Shown here in pieces: positions 44,914 through 52,565 of a stretch of 64,000 nt of DNA. This DNA comes from Neolewinella maritima (GTDB lineage: Bacteria > Bacteroidota > Bacteroidia > Chitinophagales > Saprospiraceae). The notes beneath the pieces are model-generated. The model worked only from the letters and a program-made list of their open reading frames with translations. It was not told the DNA's origin and searched no databases. How positions within the stretch are numbered: the first letter of the stretch is position 1; every line of letters begins with the position of its first letter. The DNA is taken from assembly GCF_923081025.1 (NCBI RefSeq), contig NZ_CAKLPZ010000002.1:124001-188000 (forward strand), written 5' to 3'. Both the position numbers and the translations under genes were made by a program.

Positions 44914-45399
44914 TCAGCTCAGGTACCACAACAATAGCAGATTGAACAGTACACTGACAAGCCCACCGGCGATGAACTGATCGAACTGTCGACCACTGAT
45001 ACCCCGCACAAATAGCAGGTACAGGGCTGCCAGTGTGCAGCCGAACAGCAGCAGCGCGGGTATGCGGGGGAAGGGTAGCGCCGTCCAGCCCAGAAAGACG
45101 AGGACGAATGCTTCGGTGAGCAGCAGGGTATAGAAGGAGAGCACGAGGGTGGTGTAGCGGGTACGCAGCAAGAGACTCACCCCCATCAGAAATAGCACCA
45201 GGTAGTACATCAGCGGCGCCACCGGACCCCAGAAGGACGAATCGAAGTACGCCACTGATGCGGTGTAGTCTACCTCCAGATGGGGAAGTATGGCCAGGGC
45301 GTGGTACAACAGCAGACCCGCCGCGGTAAGCAGGAAGGCGAGCCCGTAGTTGGTCAGCGTATGTGGACTCAGATAGGATGGACGGGAGGGGTAGATCAT
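44914..45399 (-). CDS. Small multi-pass membrane protein of unknown function
   Basis: A 161-residue protein with about five hydrophobic helices (YGLAFLLTAAGLLLYHALA, PLMYYLVLFLMGVSLLL, TLVLSFYTLLLTEAFVLVF, IPALLLFGCTLAALYLLF, FIAGGLVSVLFNLLLLWYL). I do not recognise a family. The start ATG at 45399 overlaps the stop of the upstream Usp gene (ATGA), so translation is coupled; the longer frame upstream of this ATG is arginine-rich shadow sequence within the Usp gene. It belongs to the Usp-membrane protein-kinase operon driven from 45927-45992. Confidence 0.75.
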   Translation of the reverse strand: MIYPSRPSYLSPHTLTNYGLAFLLTAAGLLLYHALAILPHLEVDYTASVAYFDSSFWGPVAPLMYYLVLFLMGVSLLLRTRYTTLVLSFYTLLLTEAFVLVFLGWTALPFPRIPALLLFGCTLAALYLLFVRGISGRQFDQFIAGGLVSVLFNLLLLWYLS

Positions 45400-45905
45400 C
45401 AGGCGGCGCGCTGTTCGGCGGATCGATGCAGGTTGCTGAACAGGGCGGTAGTGTCGCGCATCAGTTGCTCGCCGTAATCCCTCGGGATGAGTACGACTGG
45501 GCAGCCCCCTTCCTGAGATACCATCGTAGCGATACTGCCGAAGAGATCCAGGTGCCCTCCGGCGCCGGTCCCTACGCCGGCCATCACGACGAGGACTACG
45601 TCTTCGTCCAGGGTGCGCCACTTGATGTAGACCGGGGGGATACCCTCCCCCACCACCGCTTCTACGGGTGGCCCGGTCGGATCGTTGCGCACGTGTTTAT
45701 CCACAAACAGGCGTAGCTGCTCCTCCAGCACGCGGCGCTCCTCCACCCGCTCTTCGGGGGTGTCCGGGCGGTTGCTGACCACCATGGGGTTGTACACGAA
45801 AATGGCGGAGAGCTGGAGCCCGGTGACCCCGGCCAGGTAGTTGGCAAATCGCAGGGTGGCGGCGGAAGCAGCAGAAAAGTCGACGGGTACGATGATTTTT
45901 TTCAC
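45399..45905 (-). CDS. Universal stress protein, single-domain (short) type
   Basis: A 168-residue Usp with one UspA fold, unlike its two-domain neighbours. It begins KKIIVPVDFSAASAATLRFANYLAG from a GTG start, contains VVMAGVGTGAGG, FGSIATMVSQEGGCPVVLIPRDYG and then stops shortly after the point where the second domain begins in the paralogues at 38876 and 60744. It is therefore probably derived from the tandem form by loss of the second half. It heads an operon with a membrane protein and a COG0645 kinase and is divergent from the HemN-like gene. Confidence 0.9.
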   Translation of the reverse strand: MKKIIVPVDFSAASAATLRFANYLAGVTGLQLSAIFVYNPMVVSNRPDTPEERVEERRVLEEQLRLFVDKHVRNDPTGPPVEAVVGEGIPPVYIKWRTLDEDVVLVVMAGVGTGAGGHLDLFGSIATMVSQEGGCPVVLIPRDYGEQLMRDTTALFSNLHRSAEQRAA

Positions 45906-45926
45906 TGCATGATCGGTTGGTCTGCT

Positions 45927-46024
45927 CTAAAGTTCGGATCGAGCACCCACCGGAGCCGTGACGTGGATCAACCCCCTCGCTGATCTGGATCATTCCCCGG
46001 GCCCACCCACTGGGATGATCTTTG
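45927..46024. promoter_or_regulatory. Divergent dual FNR-like box promoters (short usp / HemN-like)
   Basis: Boxes TGACgtggATCA (45959-45970) and TGATctggATCA (45981-45992) have centres 22 bp apart. The minus-strand -7 AACTTTAG (45934-45927) and plus-strand -7 GATCTTTG (46017-46024) each end 37.5 bp from the nearer box. The plus-strand promoter excludes a start at 46022 for the HemN-like gene. A small dyad CTTTG GAT CAAAG (46020-46032) overlaps the likely start of transcription. Confidence 0.75.
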
Positions 46025-46042
46025 GATCAAAGCCGCCTCCCC

Positions 46043-47287
46043 TTGACTTCCCTCGAGCAGTACCATCGTCCGGCACCACGCTATACCAGCTACCCCAGCA
46101 TTCCGCACTGGCAGGCCAGGGCGCCTACCCCGGTGCAGTGGCTGGCTGCACTGAACCGCCGCATGGCAAGTAGCCGCGATACTGCGCTGTGTGTCCACCT
46201 ACCCTGCGACCAGCATCGGGAAGCCGTGCACCCCTACACACACACCGTACTATCCGAGCTGGACCTATACTGCAAGGCATTGCACCTGCGGCCCCGCCTG
46301 ACGCAACTACACCTGGGGGGTGGCACGCCTACCTTTCCTTCCCCGGACGCGCTGCTCCACCTGATCGATGGTATCCTGACCCGCGTAGATCTGGCGCGGG
46401 AGGTGAGCTTCAGCTTCGAGGCACAGCCCGGTCGTACGACCGCCGCACACCTCACTACCCTCGCCAGCCGCGGTTTTGGACGGATGCACATCCGCGTACG
46501 GGATTTCTTTGCGCAGACCGTACCGACCGCCGAGCAGCAGCAATCGGCCACCGCAGTCGGACGCACGACCCGAACGGCCCGTGCCCTGGGCTACGCGGTA
46601 GTGTACGAGCTGGAATACGGTCCACCCGCATGGTTTGCCGTAGATACCCTGCGGTGGATCTGCGACTTGCGCCCCGATCGCATCGTCCAGATTAGCTCCG
46701 GGCACGGTAAGTGTACCGAACCCGAGCTGCCCCGTAGGCGGGCGCAGCGTGACCCCTGCCATACCGGCCGCCGGCTACTGGAGGAAGCGGGCTACCACGC
46801 GATCGGAGCTGACCACTTTGCGCTAGCTGACGACCCACTGGTCCACGCCAGTCGCGGTGGCTCCCTGCACCGCAGCGTGATGGGCTACACCAGTATACGG
46901 GCCACCCTGACGCTCGCCCTGGGGTGTGCGGCCATCGGGGACAGCGGGAATACCTACGTACAGAACGAACACCGGGTAGCCCCCTACCAGCGCGCCGTAC
47001 TGGAGGACGGCCGCTTGCCGATCGCAAAGGGCCACATCCTGAGTGCCGAGGAGCAGATCGTGCGCCGGCACATCCTCAACCTCCTGTGCCGCGGCCATAC
47101 CCAGTGGCGGGCACCCGAACTACGCTGCGCGGCCGTCGAACGAGCTACCGACCTGTGGAACGAGATGGCCGTAGACGGACTACTGCGCCGCTCCCCCTAC
47201 CGGATAGACGTGGGGCCCCGGGGCCGGCCATTTCTGCACACCATCTGTCTGCCGCTAGATGACCACTACTGGGCTCAGCAGCACTGA
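46043..47287 (+). CDS. HemN-like (coproporphyrinogen dehydrogenase-related) protein lacking radical-SAM cysteines
   Basis: About 414 residues. The start MTSLEQYHRPAPRYTSYPSIPHW, LHLGGGTPTFPS (GGGTPT at 92-97), and the C-terminal AIGADHFALADDPL, SLHRSVMGYTS, NTYVQNEHRVAPYQ and RRHILNLLCRG all match HemN. HemN is the oxygen-independent enzyme that makes protoporphyrinogen and a classic FNR target. The CxxxCxxC cluster motif is broken: only C55 remains, and the second and third cysteines are replaced by R59 and V62. It is thus unlikely to bind the usual 4Fe-4S cluster and may be a pseudoenzyme, haem-binding or regulatory. The TTG at 46043 is chosen because the promoter lies at 46017-46024 and family similarity starts here. 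Confidence 0.8.
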   Translation: MTSLEQYHRPAPRYTSYPSIPHWQARAPTPVQWLAALNRRMASSRDTALCVHLPCDQHREAVHPYTHTVLSELDLYCKALHLRPRLTQLHLGGGTPTFPSPDALLHLIDGILTRVDLAREVSFSFEAQPGRTTAAHLTTLASRGFGRMHIRVRDFFAQTVPTAEQQQSATAVGRTTRTARALGYAVVYELEYGPPAWFAVDTLRWICDLRPDRIVQISSGHGKCTEPELPRRRAQRDPCHTGRRLLEEAGYHAIGADHFALADDPLVHASRGGSLHRSVMGYTSIRATLTLALGCAAIGDSGNTYVQNEHRVAPYQRAVLEDGRLPIAKGHILSAEEQIVRRHILNLLCRGHTQWRAPELRCAAVERATDLWNEMAVDGLLRRSPYRIDVGPRGRPFLHTICLPLDDHYWAQQH

Positions 47288-47463
47288 CGGATATCATGCC
47301 TGCCGCTGCGATACGTTATACCGGGGGGTGGGCGGCTGCCCGACCTTGAGGGCATACTAACACCGTCTGTATGATGCGCATTTACCCCACCCCCTCCGAG
47401 CGGCTTGCGTAATGGGGGGATATATTCATTATGCATACTAATTCACTATGAGCAATATATACG

Positions 47464-47493
47464 CCCTCCGACCGCCTGGCCGGAGGGTTTTTT
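47464..47493 (+). terminator. Rho-independent terminator upstream of the FixL-like kinase gene
   Basis: CCCTCCG (47464-47470) pairs with CGGAGGG (47481-47487), with an inner CC/GG pair, followed by six T (47488-47493). It lies 177 bases after the HemN-like stop and 61 bases before the kinase ATG, so it either ends the HemN-like transcript or acts as a leader attenuator for the kinase. Confidence 0.75.
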
Positions 47494-47553
47494 ATGATAT
47501 TACCTATCTTATTCTGGGGCGTACACCTATACCCCTTGATCAATCAACATACC

Positions 47554-48741
47554 ATGAGCCAGGAAGACGACGAACATCGGTTACGGGCACTCTTCGAAAT
47601 GGCCACGGACGGTATCATCACGATGGGGGAACGGGGGGTAATAGAAACCGCCAACCGGGCGGCCTGCGAGCTGTTCGGGTATACGATCGGGGAGCTCCGG
47701 GGCCAGAAGGTCAATATGCTGATGCCGGAGCACGACCGAAAGCACCACGACGAGTACCTGGCGCGCTACCAACGGACGCGGGTGCCGCACATCATCGGTA
47801 TCGGGCGGGAGGTGACCGGGCGCTGTAAGGATGGCCGGGAGTTCCCCCTGCGGCTAGCCGTGAGTGAGGTCAAGCTGGAAGGAGGGACCCTGTATACGGG
47901 CATCCTGCACGACCTGAGCGAGTTCCACCTGGCCCGCAAGCGCGTCGAAGACCTCAACCGCAACCTGGAGCAAAAGGTGATGGACCGCACGGCCGCCCTA
48001 CATGAGCGGGAAGCCGAACTCAAGCTAGCCCTCGATAAAGAGCGACAACTGAACGAACTGAAGAGCCGCTTTCTCAGCATGGCCAGCCATGAATTCAAGA
48101 CCCCCCTGAGTACCGTCCTGAGCTCGGCCGAACTCATCGAGCTCTATACCGAAACCGACCAACAGCATAAGCGCGCACGCCACCTGGACCGCATCAAAAG
48201 TGCCGTAGAGCAACTCACCGAAGTACTCAACGACTTCCTTTCCCTGAGCCGCCTGGAGCAGGGCGCTATCGTGCCCGAATTACGCCGCATTGATCTACGC
48301 GCCCTACTATCTACCTGTATCGAGCACAGCGAGGGTCAGCTCTATCCCGGTCAGTACGTGACGCTGGACCTGGTGGAAGACGACGATACGCAGCTGATCA
48401 CGGACCCCAAACTACTGCGGCATGTCGTGACGAACCTGCTTTCCAATGCAGCGAAGTATTCTCCCGGCGAAGACGAGATCCTCCTGCAGAGTCGCACGCT
48501 CGGCACCAGCGTACAAATCAGTGTGACCGACCGCGGTATCGGCGTCGCGGAGGAAGACCGGTCTCGCGTATTCGATCGCTTCTACCGGGGGCATAATGTA
48601 GAAAATATTCAGGGCACCGGTCTGGGCCTCAATATCGTGGCACAGTACGCCGAGCTGCTGGGGGGGCATGTCTCCTTCACCAGTGCGTTGGGCCAGGGCA
48701 CTACCTTCCTGATCGAGCTACCCCGCACTTCCTCAAATTGA
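47554..48741 (+). CDS. FixL-like haem-PAS oxygen-sensing histidine kinase
   Basis: A 395-residue soluble kinase. The PAS domain (about 8-125) resembles rhizobial FixL closely: the haem-ligating histidine is H65 (in DRKHHDEY), and the distal arginine that stabilises bound oxygen is R85 (HIIGIGREVTG), exactly 20 residues later as in Bradyrhizobium FixL (H200, R220). A coiled linker (125-170) leads to HisKA with H179 (SMASHEFKTPL) and an ATPase domain (NLLSNAAKYS, DRGIGVAEED, GTGLGLNIV). There are no membrane helices. I start at ATG 47554; the upstream frame crosses a terminator. The partner regulator gene follows three bases later. Confidence 0.92.
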   Translation: MSQEDDEHRLRALFEMATDGIITMGERGVIETANRAACELFGYTIGELRGQKVNMLMPEHDRKHHDEYLARYQRTRVPHIIGIGREVTGRCKDGREFPLRLAVSEVKLEGGTLYTGILHDLSEFHLARKRVEDLNRNLEQKVMDRTAALHEREAELKLALDKERQLNELKSRFLSMASHEFKTPLSTVLSSAELIELYTETDQQHKRARHLDRIKSAVEQLTEVLNDFLSLSRLEQGAIVPELRRIDLRALLSTCIEHSEGQLYPGQYVTLDLVEDDDTQLITDPKLLRHVVTNLLSNAAKYSPGEDEILLQSRTLGTSVQISVTDRGIGVAEEDRSRVFDRFYRGHNVENIQGTGLGLNIVAQYAELLGGHVSFTSALGQGTTFLIELPRTSSN

Positions 48742-48744
48742 CCC

Positions 48745-49818
48745 ATGGACAATCGACATGCTACGGTACTAATCATCGAAGACAACCAGGAAGTACGGGA
48801 AAACCTGGCGGAGATCCTCGACCTCTACGGCTACCGTACCCGCACCGCGGCTAATGGACTGGAAGGGGCGAAGCTGGCCATCGAGCACCTGCCGGACATC
48901 ATCCTCTGTGACATCATGATGCCCGAACTCGACGGCTTCGGCGTGCTCAACCTGCTGGCCGGGAACGATCGCACCGCTGCCATCCCCTTCGTATTCATCA
49001 CCGCCCGCACCGAGGCGGCGGACGTCCGCCGCGGTATGAACCTCGGAGCGGATGACTACATCACCAAACCCTTCTATAAGGATGAGTTGCTGCAGGTCGT
49101 CCGCACCCGACTGAAAAAGGCCGCCCTGCGCAGCGCAGAGGCCGCCGCCGAGTCCGTCCCGGCCGCCAGCCCTCCCCACCTCAGCGATCCCCAACGCGGT
49201 ATGCGTAAGCTGGAAGAGGCCTTTGCGACATATGGTACTCAGCGCACCTACGGGGCCGGCGATACCCTGGTGCGGGAGGGGGAGTATCCCCACTGCGTGT
49301 ACCGCGTGACGGAGGGCCGCGTCCACCTGAGCCGAACCCACGAGTACGGCCGCGACTACATCATCGCCGAGCTCGGCCCCGGGGAGCTCTTCGGCATCCC
49401 CTCCGTACTGGAGCGCAGCCCCCTGCACTACACCGCCCGGGCCGCGGCGTCCGGAGGCTGTACGTGTGTGCTGCTGCCTACGGCGCGTCTGCTTACGCTC
49501 ATCAATACGGACCGCAGCGTCACCGAGGCGCTCATGCACGTGCTGGCCGGTCGTGTAGTACGCCACAGCGAGCACCTCGTCAACCAGGCCTACGACAGTG
49601 TCCGCCGCCGCACCGCCCTGGTGCTCTGTGACCTGAGCGAGCGATACGGCGATGAGCCTATCGTACTATCCCGCGAAGAGCTCGCCCAGATGGTGGGCTC
49701 CACCAAGGAAAGCGTGATCCGCGCCCTGTCCGACTTCAAGCGCGATCAGCTGCTGCAGACGGAGGGTCGGCTGATCCGTATCGTAGCCCCGAGCGCCCTG
49801 CGTAGTCTGCTGGTCTAA
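48745..49818 (+). CDS. Response regulator with CRP/FNR-type output (FixJ-FixK-like fusion)
   Basis: A 357-residue regulator. The receiver domain (1-125) has the acidic pocket IIEDN, phospho-acceptor D56 (LCDIMMPELDG), T86 and K108 (DYITKPF). After a short linker comes a cyclic-nucleotide-binding-like domain (about 165-285; YGAGDTLVREGEYPHCVYRV, GPGELFGIPSVLE) and a CRP-type helix-turn-helix (about 290-350). The recognition helix STKESVIRAL keeps the glutamate (E322) and arginine (R326) that contact TG-A core bases in CRP and FNR. No N-terminal or internal cysteine set for an iron-sulfur cluster is seen, so oxygen control would come through phosphorylation by the adjacent FixL-like kinase. It is the best candidate to bind the dual boxes. 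Confidence 0.9.
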   Translation: MDNRHATVLIIEDNQEVRENLAEILDLYGYRTRTAANGLEGAKLAIEHLPDIILCDIMMPELDGFGVLNLLAGNDRTAAIPFVFITARTEAADVRRGMNLGADDYITKPFYKDELLQVVRTRLKKAALRSAEAAAESVPAASPPHLSDPQRGMRKLEEAFATYGTQRTYGAGDTLVREGEYPHCVYRVTEGRVHLSRTHEYGRDYIIAELGPGELFGIPSVLERSPLHYTARAAASGGCTCVLLPTARLLTLINTDRSVTEALMHVLAGRVVRHSEHLVNQAYDSVRRRTALVLCDLSERYGDEPIVLSREELAQMVGSTKESVIRALSDFKRDQLLQTEGRLIRIVAPSALRSLLV

Positions 49819-49829
49819 GCAGGGTGGCG

Positions 49830-50600
49830 CTAGAGGTTATGTCCCTCCTCCTCCGCCGGAGGGGGTGGCTCCGGACTGCCGAACAGAAGCAGTAGACCCC
49901 AGAGTGCCTCGGATACCGCATTGCCCTGGTCGTGCACCAGGCACTTATCCCTCGACTTCAGCGTCCGGTGGAAGGCCGCTACCTCCGCGTCCAGTGCCAT
50001 GTGTGCGGCGGTGAAGGCCTGCGGATCCACCAATCGGTCGTAGTACAGGTAGTCGTCCGGCGTGTAACCCCGCACCTGCCGCCAGGTCGCCCGGGCATCG
50101 CGCCCGCAGTTGGCTACGGTCTGCCAGTCGAAGTGGCAGCCCTCGTGGCGCAGGATGTAGTCGATCTCCAGCCATACGGAGATGAAGTCGTGGATGCTCC
50201 CCACGTAAAGCTCGTGCAGGGAGGCCGCGTCGCCGGCCGCCAGTTCGTACACCGCCCGGTCGAGCTGCACCATGGCCTGGTCCAGGTCGCCTTCCTCGAT
50301 CGAGGCATAGGCGTCCTGATAGGCACACTCCGCCAGATCGACGTGGTAGCGCATATCGTCCAGCTCCTGCTCCGACATCGGCCGGTACCACTGCCTGCGC
50401 AGTTGTCGGATACTGTGGTCGAGGGCCCTCACCTTATCCAGGCTACCGGCCTGATCGTCCCGCTGCAGGGCGTAGAGCAAGTCTACGTAAGCCTGCTCGG
50501 CAGCTATGCCCCGTTCTTCCTGATCGGGGGTGCAGGCCGGGAGCAGGCCGAGCAGTACGCCGAGGCTGGCCAGGAGAAAGAGATGGAACGTACGCTTCAT
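49830..50600 (-). CDS. Helical lipoprotein of unknown function, paralogue of 59168-59917
   Basis: A 256-residue lipoprotein: signal LLASLGVLLGLLPAC followed by TPDQEE, then an almost all-helical body (DKVRALDHSIRQLRRQWYRPMSEQELDDM, EGDLDQAMVQLDRAVYELAAG). I do not recognise a family. It resembles the other lipoprotein of the region in size, in the CTPD start, in helical pattern, and in a tryptophan/acidic segment near 165-190. The ATG at 50600 overlaps the stop of the upstream Usp gene (ATGA). It is the second gene of the operon from the 51531 promoter and converges with the response regulator gene. Confidence 0.78.
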   Translation of the reverse strand: MKRTFHLFLLASLGVLLGLLPACTPDQEERGIAAEQAYVDLLYALQRDDQAGSLDKVRALDHSIRQLRRQWYRPMSEQELDDMRYHVDLAECAYQDAYASIEEGDLDQAMVQLDRAVYELAAGDAASLHELYVGSIHDFISVWLEIDYILRHEGCHFDWQTVANCGRDARATWRQVRGYTPDDYLYYDRLVDPQAFTAAHMALDAEVAAFHRTLKSRDKCLVHDQGNAVSEALWGLLLLFGSPEPPPPAEEEGHNL

Positions 50601-51505
50601 GATGCCTGTGTTTCGGTCTGCTGAGTAGTGGATTTGGCCTGCGCAGCGGTAGAGTTGTGCAGTACGAGTAGCGGAAACCGGCTGCGCAGGGCCAGGTCCT
50701 GGGTGAGGGTGCGGCGCAGGATGGCCTGCCACCGGCTGCGGGTCTGATTGACGATCACGATCAGGTTGGCGTCGATCCGCTCGGCGTAGTCCAGGAGGCC
50801 GTGGCTAATGTCCTTGTCTTCCACCGAGACGACTTCGTAGGCATAGTCGGCACCGGGCTTAGCTTCCGTAAGCTCGTGCATCAGCTCCCAGGGGACGAAC
50901 CGTAGGGGCAGGTCGCGGTCCGGCACTTCTACGTGCACGAAGTGCACCTTCGAGGCGTAGTATTCGGCTAGTCCCTCGAGTTGCCAGAGGGGGTAGGGGT
51001 CGGCCGTAGCGTGGTTGTTTGCCACCACCACATGGCGAAAGGGGCGGTAGCGGCAGTGGGGCGGCACCAGGTAGATGGGCCGGTCGCAGGCTTCGCTGAC
51101 CGTAGTGGCCGTACTACCGAGCCACTTGCCCAGGAAGCCATCCGAACTCCGGGGGGGCATGACCACCATACTGATGTCGGCCTGGTGCGCCCGCTGGATG
51201 ATGGCCGCCGCGGGGCTCATGCGCACCTCCACCTCATAGGTGACCTCCACGCCACAGGGCGGCTCTACGGAAGGGTAGCTGGGGCTTTCCGCCGTAGCGT
51301 AGGCAAACTGCCGCAGCCGCTCGAGGTGGCTGCCGTGGATCGTACCGTCCCCCCCGATGTACAGGGTGCCCCGGGGATCGATGGAGCCGCTGTAGTAGTG
51401 CGTGAGCACTACATCGAGCGTCAGTTCCTCGGCCAGGTGAAGGCCGAAGCGGTAGGCATTATGACAGGCTAAGCTAAAGTCGACAGGGATCAGTATGCGG
51501 GACAT
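50597..51505 (-). CDS. Universal stress protein, tandem two-domain type
   Basis: A 302-residue Usp very similar throughout to the one at 35556-36464 (same MSRILIPVD...SLACHNAYRFGL start, GKWLGSTATTVSEACDRP centre, VANNHATADPYPLWQLEGLAEYY second-domain start and LTQDLALRSRFPLLVLH end). The first ATG of the frame is at 51514; I use 51505 on similarity. It is coupled by an ATGA overlap to a lipoprotein gene and lies divergent to another Usp gene, with two FNR-like boxes between. Confidence 0.92.
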   Translation of the reverse strand: MSRILIPVDFSLACHNAYRFGLHLAEELTLDVVLTHYYSGSIDPRGTLYIGGDGTIHGSHLERLRQFAYATAESPSYPSVEPPCGVEVTYEVEVRMSPAAAIIQRAHQADISMVVMPPRSSDGFLGKWLGSTATTVSEACDRPIYLVPPHCRYRPFRHVVVANNHATADPYPLWQLEGLAEYYASKVHFVHVEVPDRDLPLRFVPWELMHELTEAKPGADYAYEVVSVEDKDISHGLLDYAERIDANLIVIVNQTRSRWQAILRRTLTQDLALRSRFPLLVLHNSTAAQAKSTTQQTETQAS

Positions 51506-51530
51506 AGCAGACACGATTTTGGTGACCCTA

Positions 51531-51626
51531 CAAAGGTGCGCTCAGGGGCCGCGGCCGCAGGTGCAAAGGATCAACTCCCACCATGATCTGCATCACCGCT
51601 GGCTGGAGGACGGACCCACACTTTTG
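51531..51626. promoter_or_regulatory. Divergent dual FNR-like box promoters (usp / usp-phosphoketolase operon)
   Basis: Boxes TGCAaaggATCA (51562-51573) and TGATctgcATCA (51584-51595) have centres 22 bp apart. The minus-strand -7 CACCTTTG (51538-51531) and the plus-strand -7 CACTTTTG (51619-51626) each end exactly 36.5 bp from the nearer box. This is the most symmetrical example. A variant of the GC-rich repeat (51545-51565) fills the spacer of the minus-strand promoter. Confidence 0.8.
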
Positions 51627-51651
51627 GGCTACCAACCAACCGATCCCGTCC

Positions 51652-52560
51652 ATGAAGACCATCACCTCCATCCTGGTACCCACTGACTTTTCCAAGGTGG
51701 CCCTGTCCGCCTACTGCTACGCCCTGCGCCTGGCCGACGCCCTGGACGCCAGTATCGACCTGATGTACAGCATTCCACCCACTACGACCAGCCCCGGCTA
51801 CGGCACCTTCATCAATACCCTCACCAGCGTACTGCACGAAGAAGCACAGGGTGACCTTAATGCCTTTCTCCAGCAGGGCATCTCCCGGGTCAACGACTCG
51901 CTGCGTCACGTGCCCCGGGTATCGACCTACGTCAAGGTGGGTGATTTGCGCTTCGCCATCCGCCGCCACGTCGAGCAGGAACATAACCAACTCATCGTCA
52001 TGGGCACCGCGGGGCGCCACGATGCCTGGGACGACTTCCTGGGCACCAACGCCTCCTACCTCGCCAGCCGAGCCCCCTGCCCCGTACTGGTCATCCCACC
52101 CGGCACGGTGTACAAGGATATCGAGTCCATCTGCTTTGCCACCGACCTCAACGACATCGGCACCTTTCAGGCCGGTAAGGTGCTGCGGGCCCTGCGCCCC
52201 TTTCAGCCTAAACTGGAATTTCTGCACATCCGTACGGACGACCAGGAGGTGACGGACTACAACGTCGACCTGCTGCGCGACGTCTTCGACCGGCCCGAGA
52301 CCGGTATGCGCGCCAGCTTCACCAACCGGAAGGCCGAGGATGTCGTCGGGGCCATTTTCGCCTTCGCCTCCGAGCGCCACTGCGATCTGGTGGTGATGCA
52401 CCGCCCGGACCGGCCCTGGTTCGAGCGCCTCCTCCGCAGGAGCAATACCGGAGAGGCCGTACAGCGCGCCCGCCTGCCACTGCTCATCATCCCGGCCCGG
52501 GACCTGGTCGCCACCGACTACCCCACGGAGGCCTCCGCCACCAAGCAACACAACACCTGA
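51652..52560 (+). CDS. Universal stress protein, tandem two-domain type
   Basis: A 302-residue Usp of a different subgroup from the neighbours ([27 protein letters not shown] start; [38 protein letters not shown] end of domain one; second domain from [17 protein letters not shown] to [10 protein letters not shown]). The ATG at 51652 is preceded by the promoter at 51619-51626; the longer frame from 51583 overlaps the operator and is not used. It leads an operon with phosphoketolase (five bases downstream), a small membrane-anchored protein and a P-type ATPase. Confidence 0.92.
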   Translation: MKTITSILVPTDFSKVALSAYCYALRLADALDASIDLMYSIPPTTTSPGYGTFINTLTSVLHEEAQGDLNAFLQQGISRVNDSLRHVPRVSTYVKVGDLRFAIRRHVEQEHNQLIVMGTAGRHDAWDDFLGTNASYLASRAPCPVLVIPPGTVYKDIESICFATDLNDIGTFQAGKVLRALRPFQPKLEFLHIRTDDQEVTDYNVDLLRDVFDRPETGMRASFTNRKAEDVVGAIFAFASERHCDLVVMHRPDRPWFERLLRRSNTGEAVQRARLPLLIIPARDLVATDYPTEASATKQHNT

Positions 52561-52565
52561 GCCCC

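Noticed and set aside
46020-46032. CTTTG GAT CAAAG dyad as a separate operator for the HemN-like gene
   Set aside because: It overlaps the -7 element and may arise from it; it is not repeated at the other dual-box promoters.
46189-46695. Second plus-strand frame inside the HemN-like gene
   Set aside because: Low-complexity proline/arginine translation in another frame; the HemN-like frame covers the region with clear family similarity.
47536-47547. TTGATCAATCAA just before the FixL-like kinase start, resembling an FNR site
   Set aside because: The two half-sites are separated by two bases instead of four, there is no second box 22 bp away, and it lies within 20 bases of the start codon with no -7 element after it.
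47448-47828. Reading frame from 47448 as a leader peptide gene
   Set aside because: It runs through the terminator and into the kinase gene out of frame; only a short leader function could be imagined and nothing supports it.
51583-51651. Upstream extension of the usp gene to 51583
   Set aside because: The extension would begin inside the right FNR-like box and upstream of the -7 element at 51619-51626; Usp similarity begins at the ATG at 51652.
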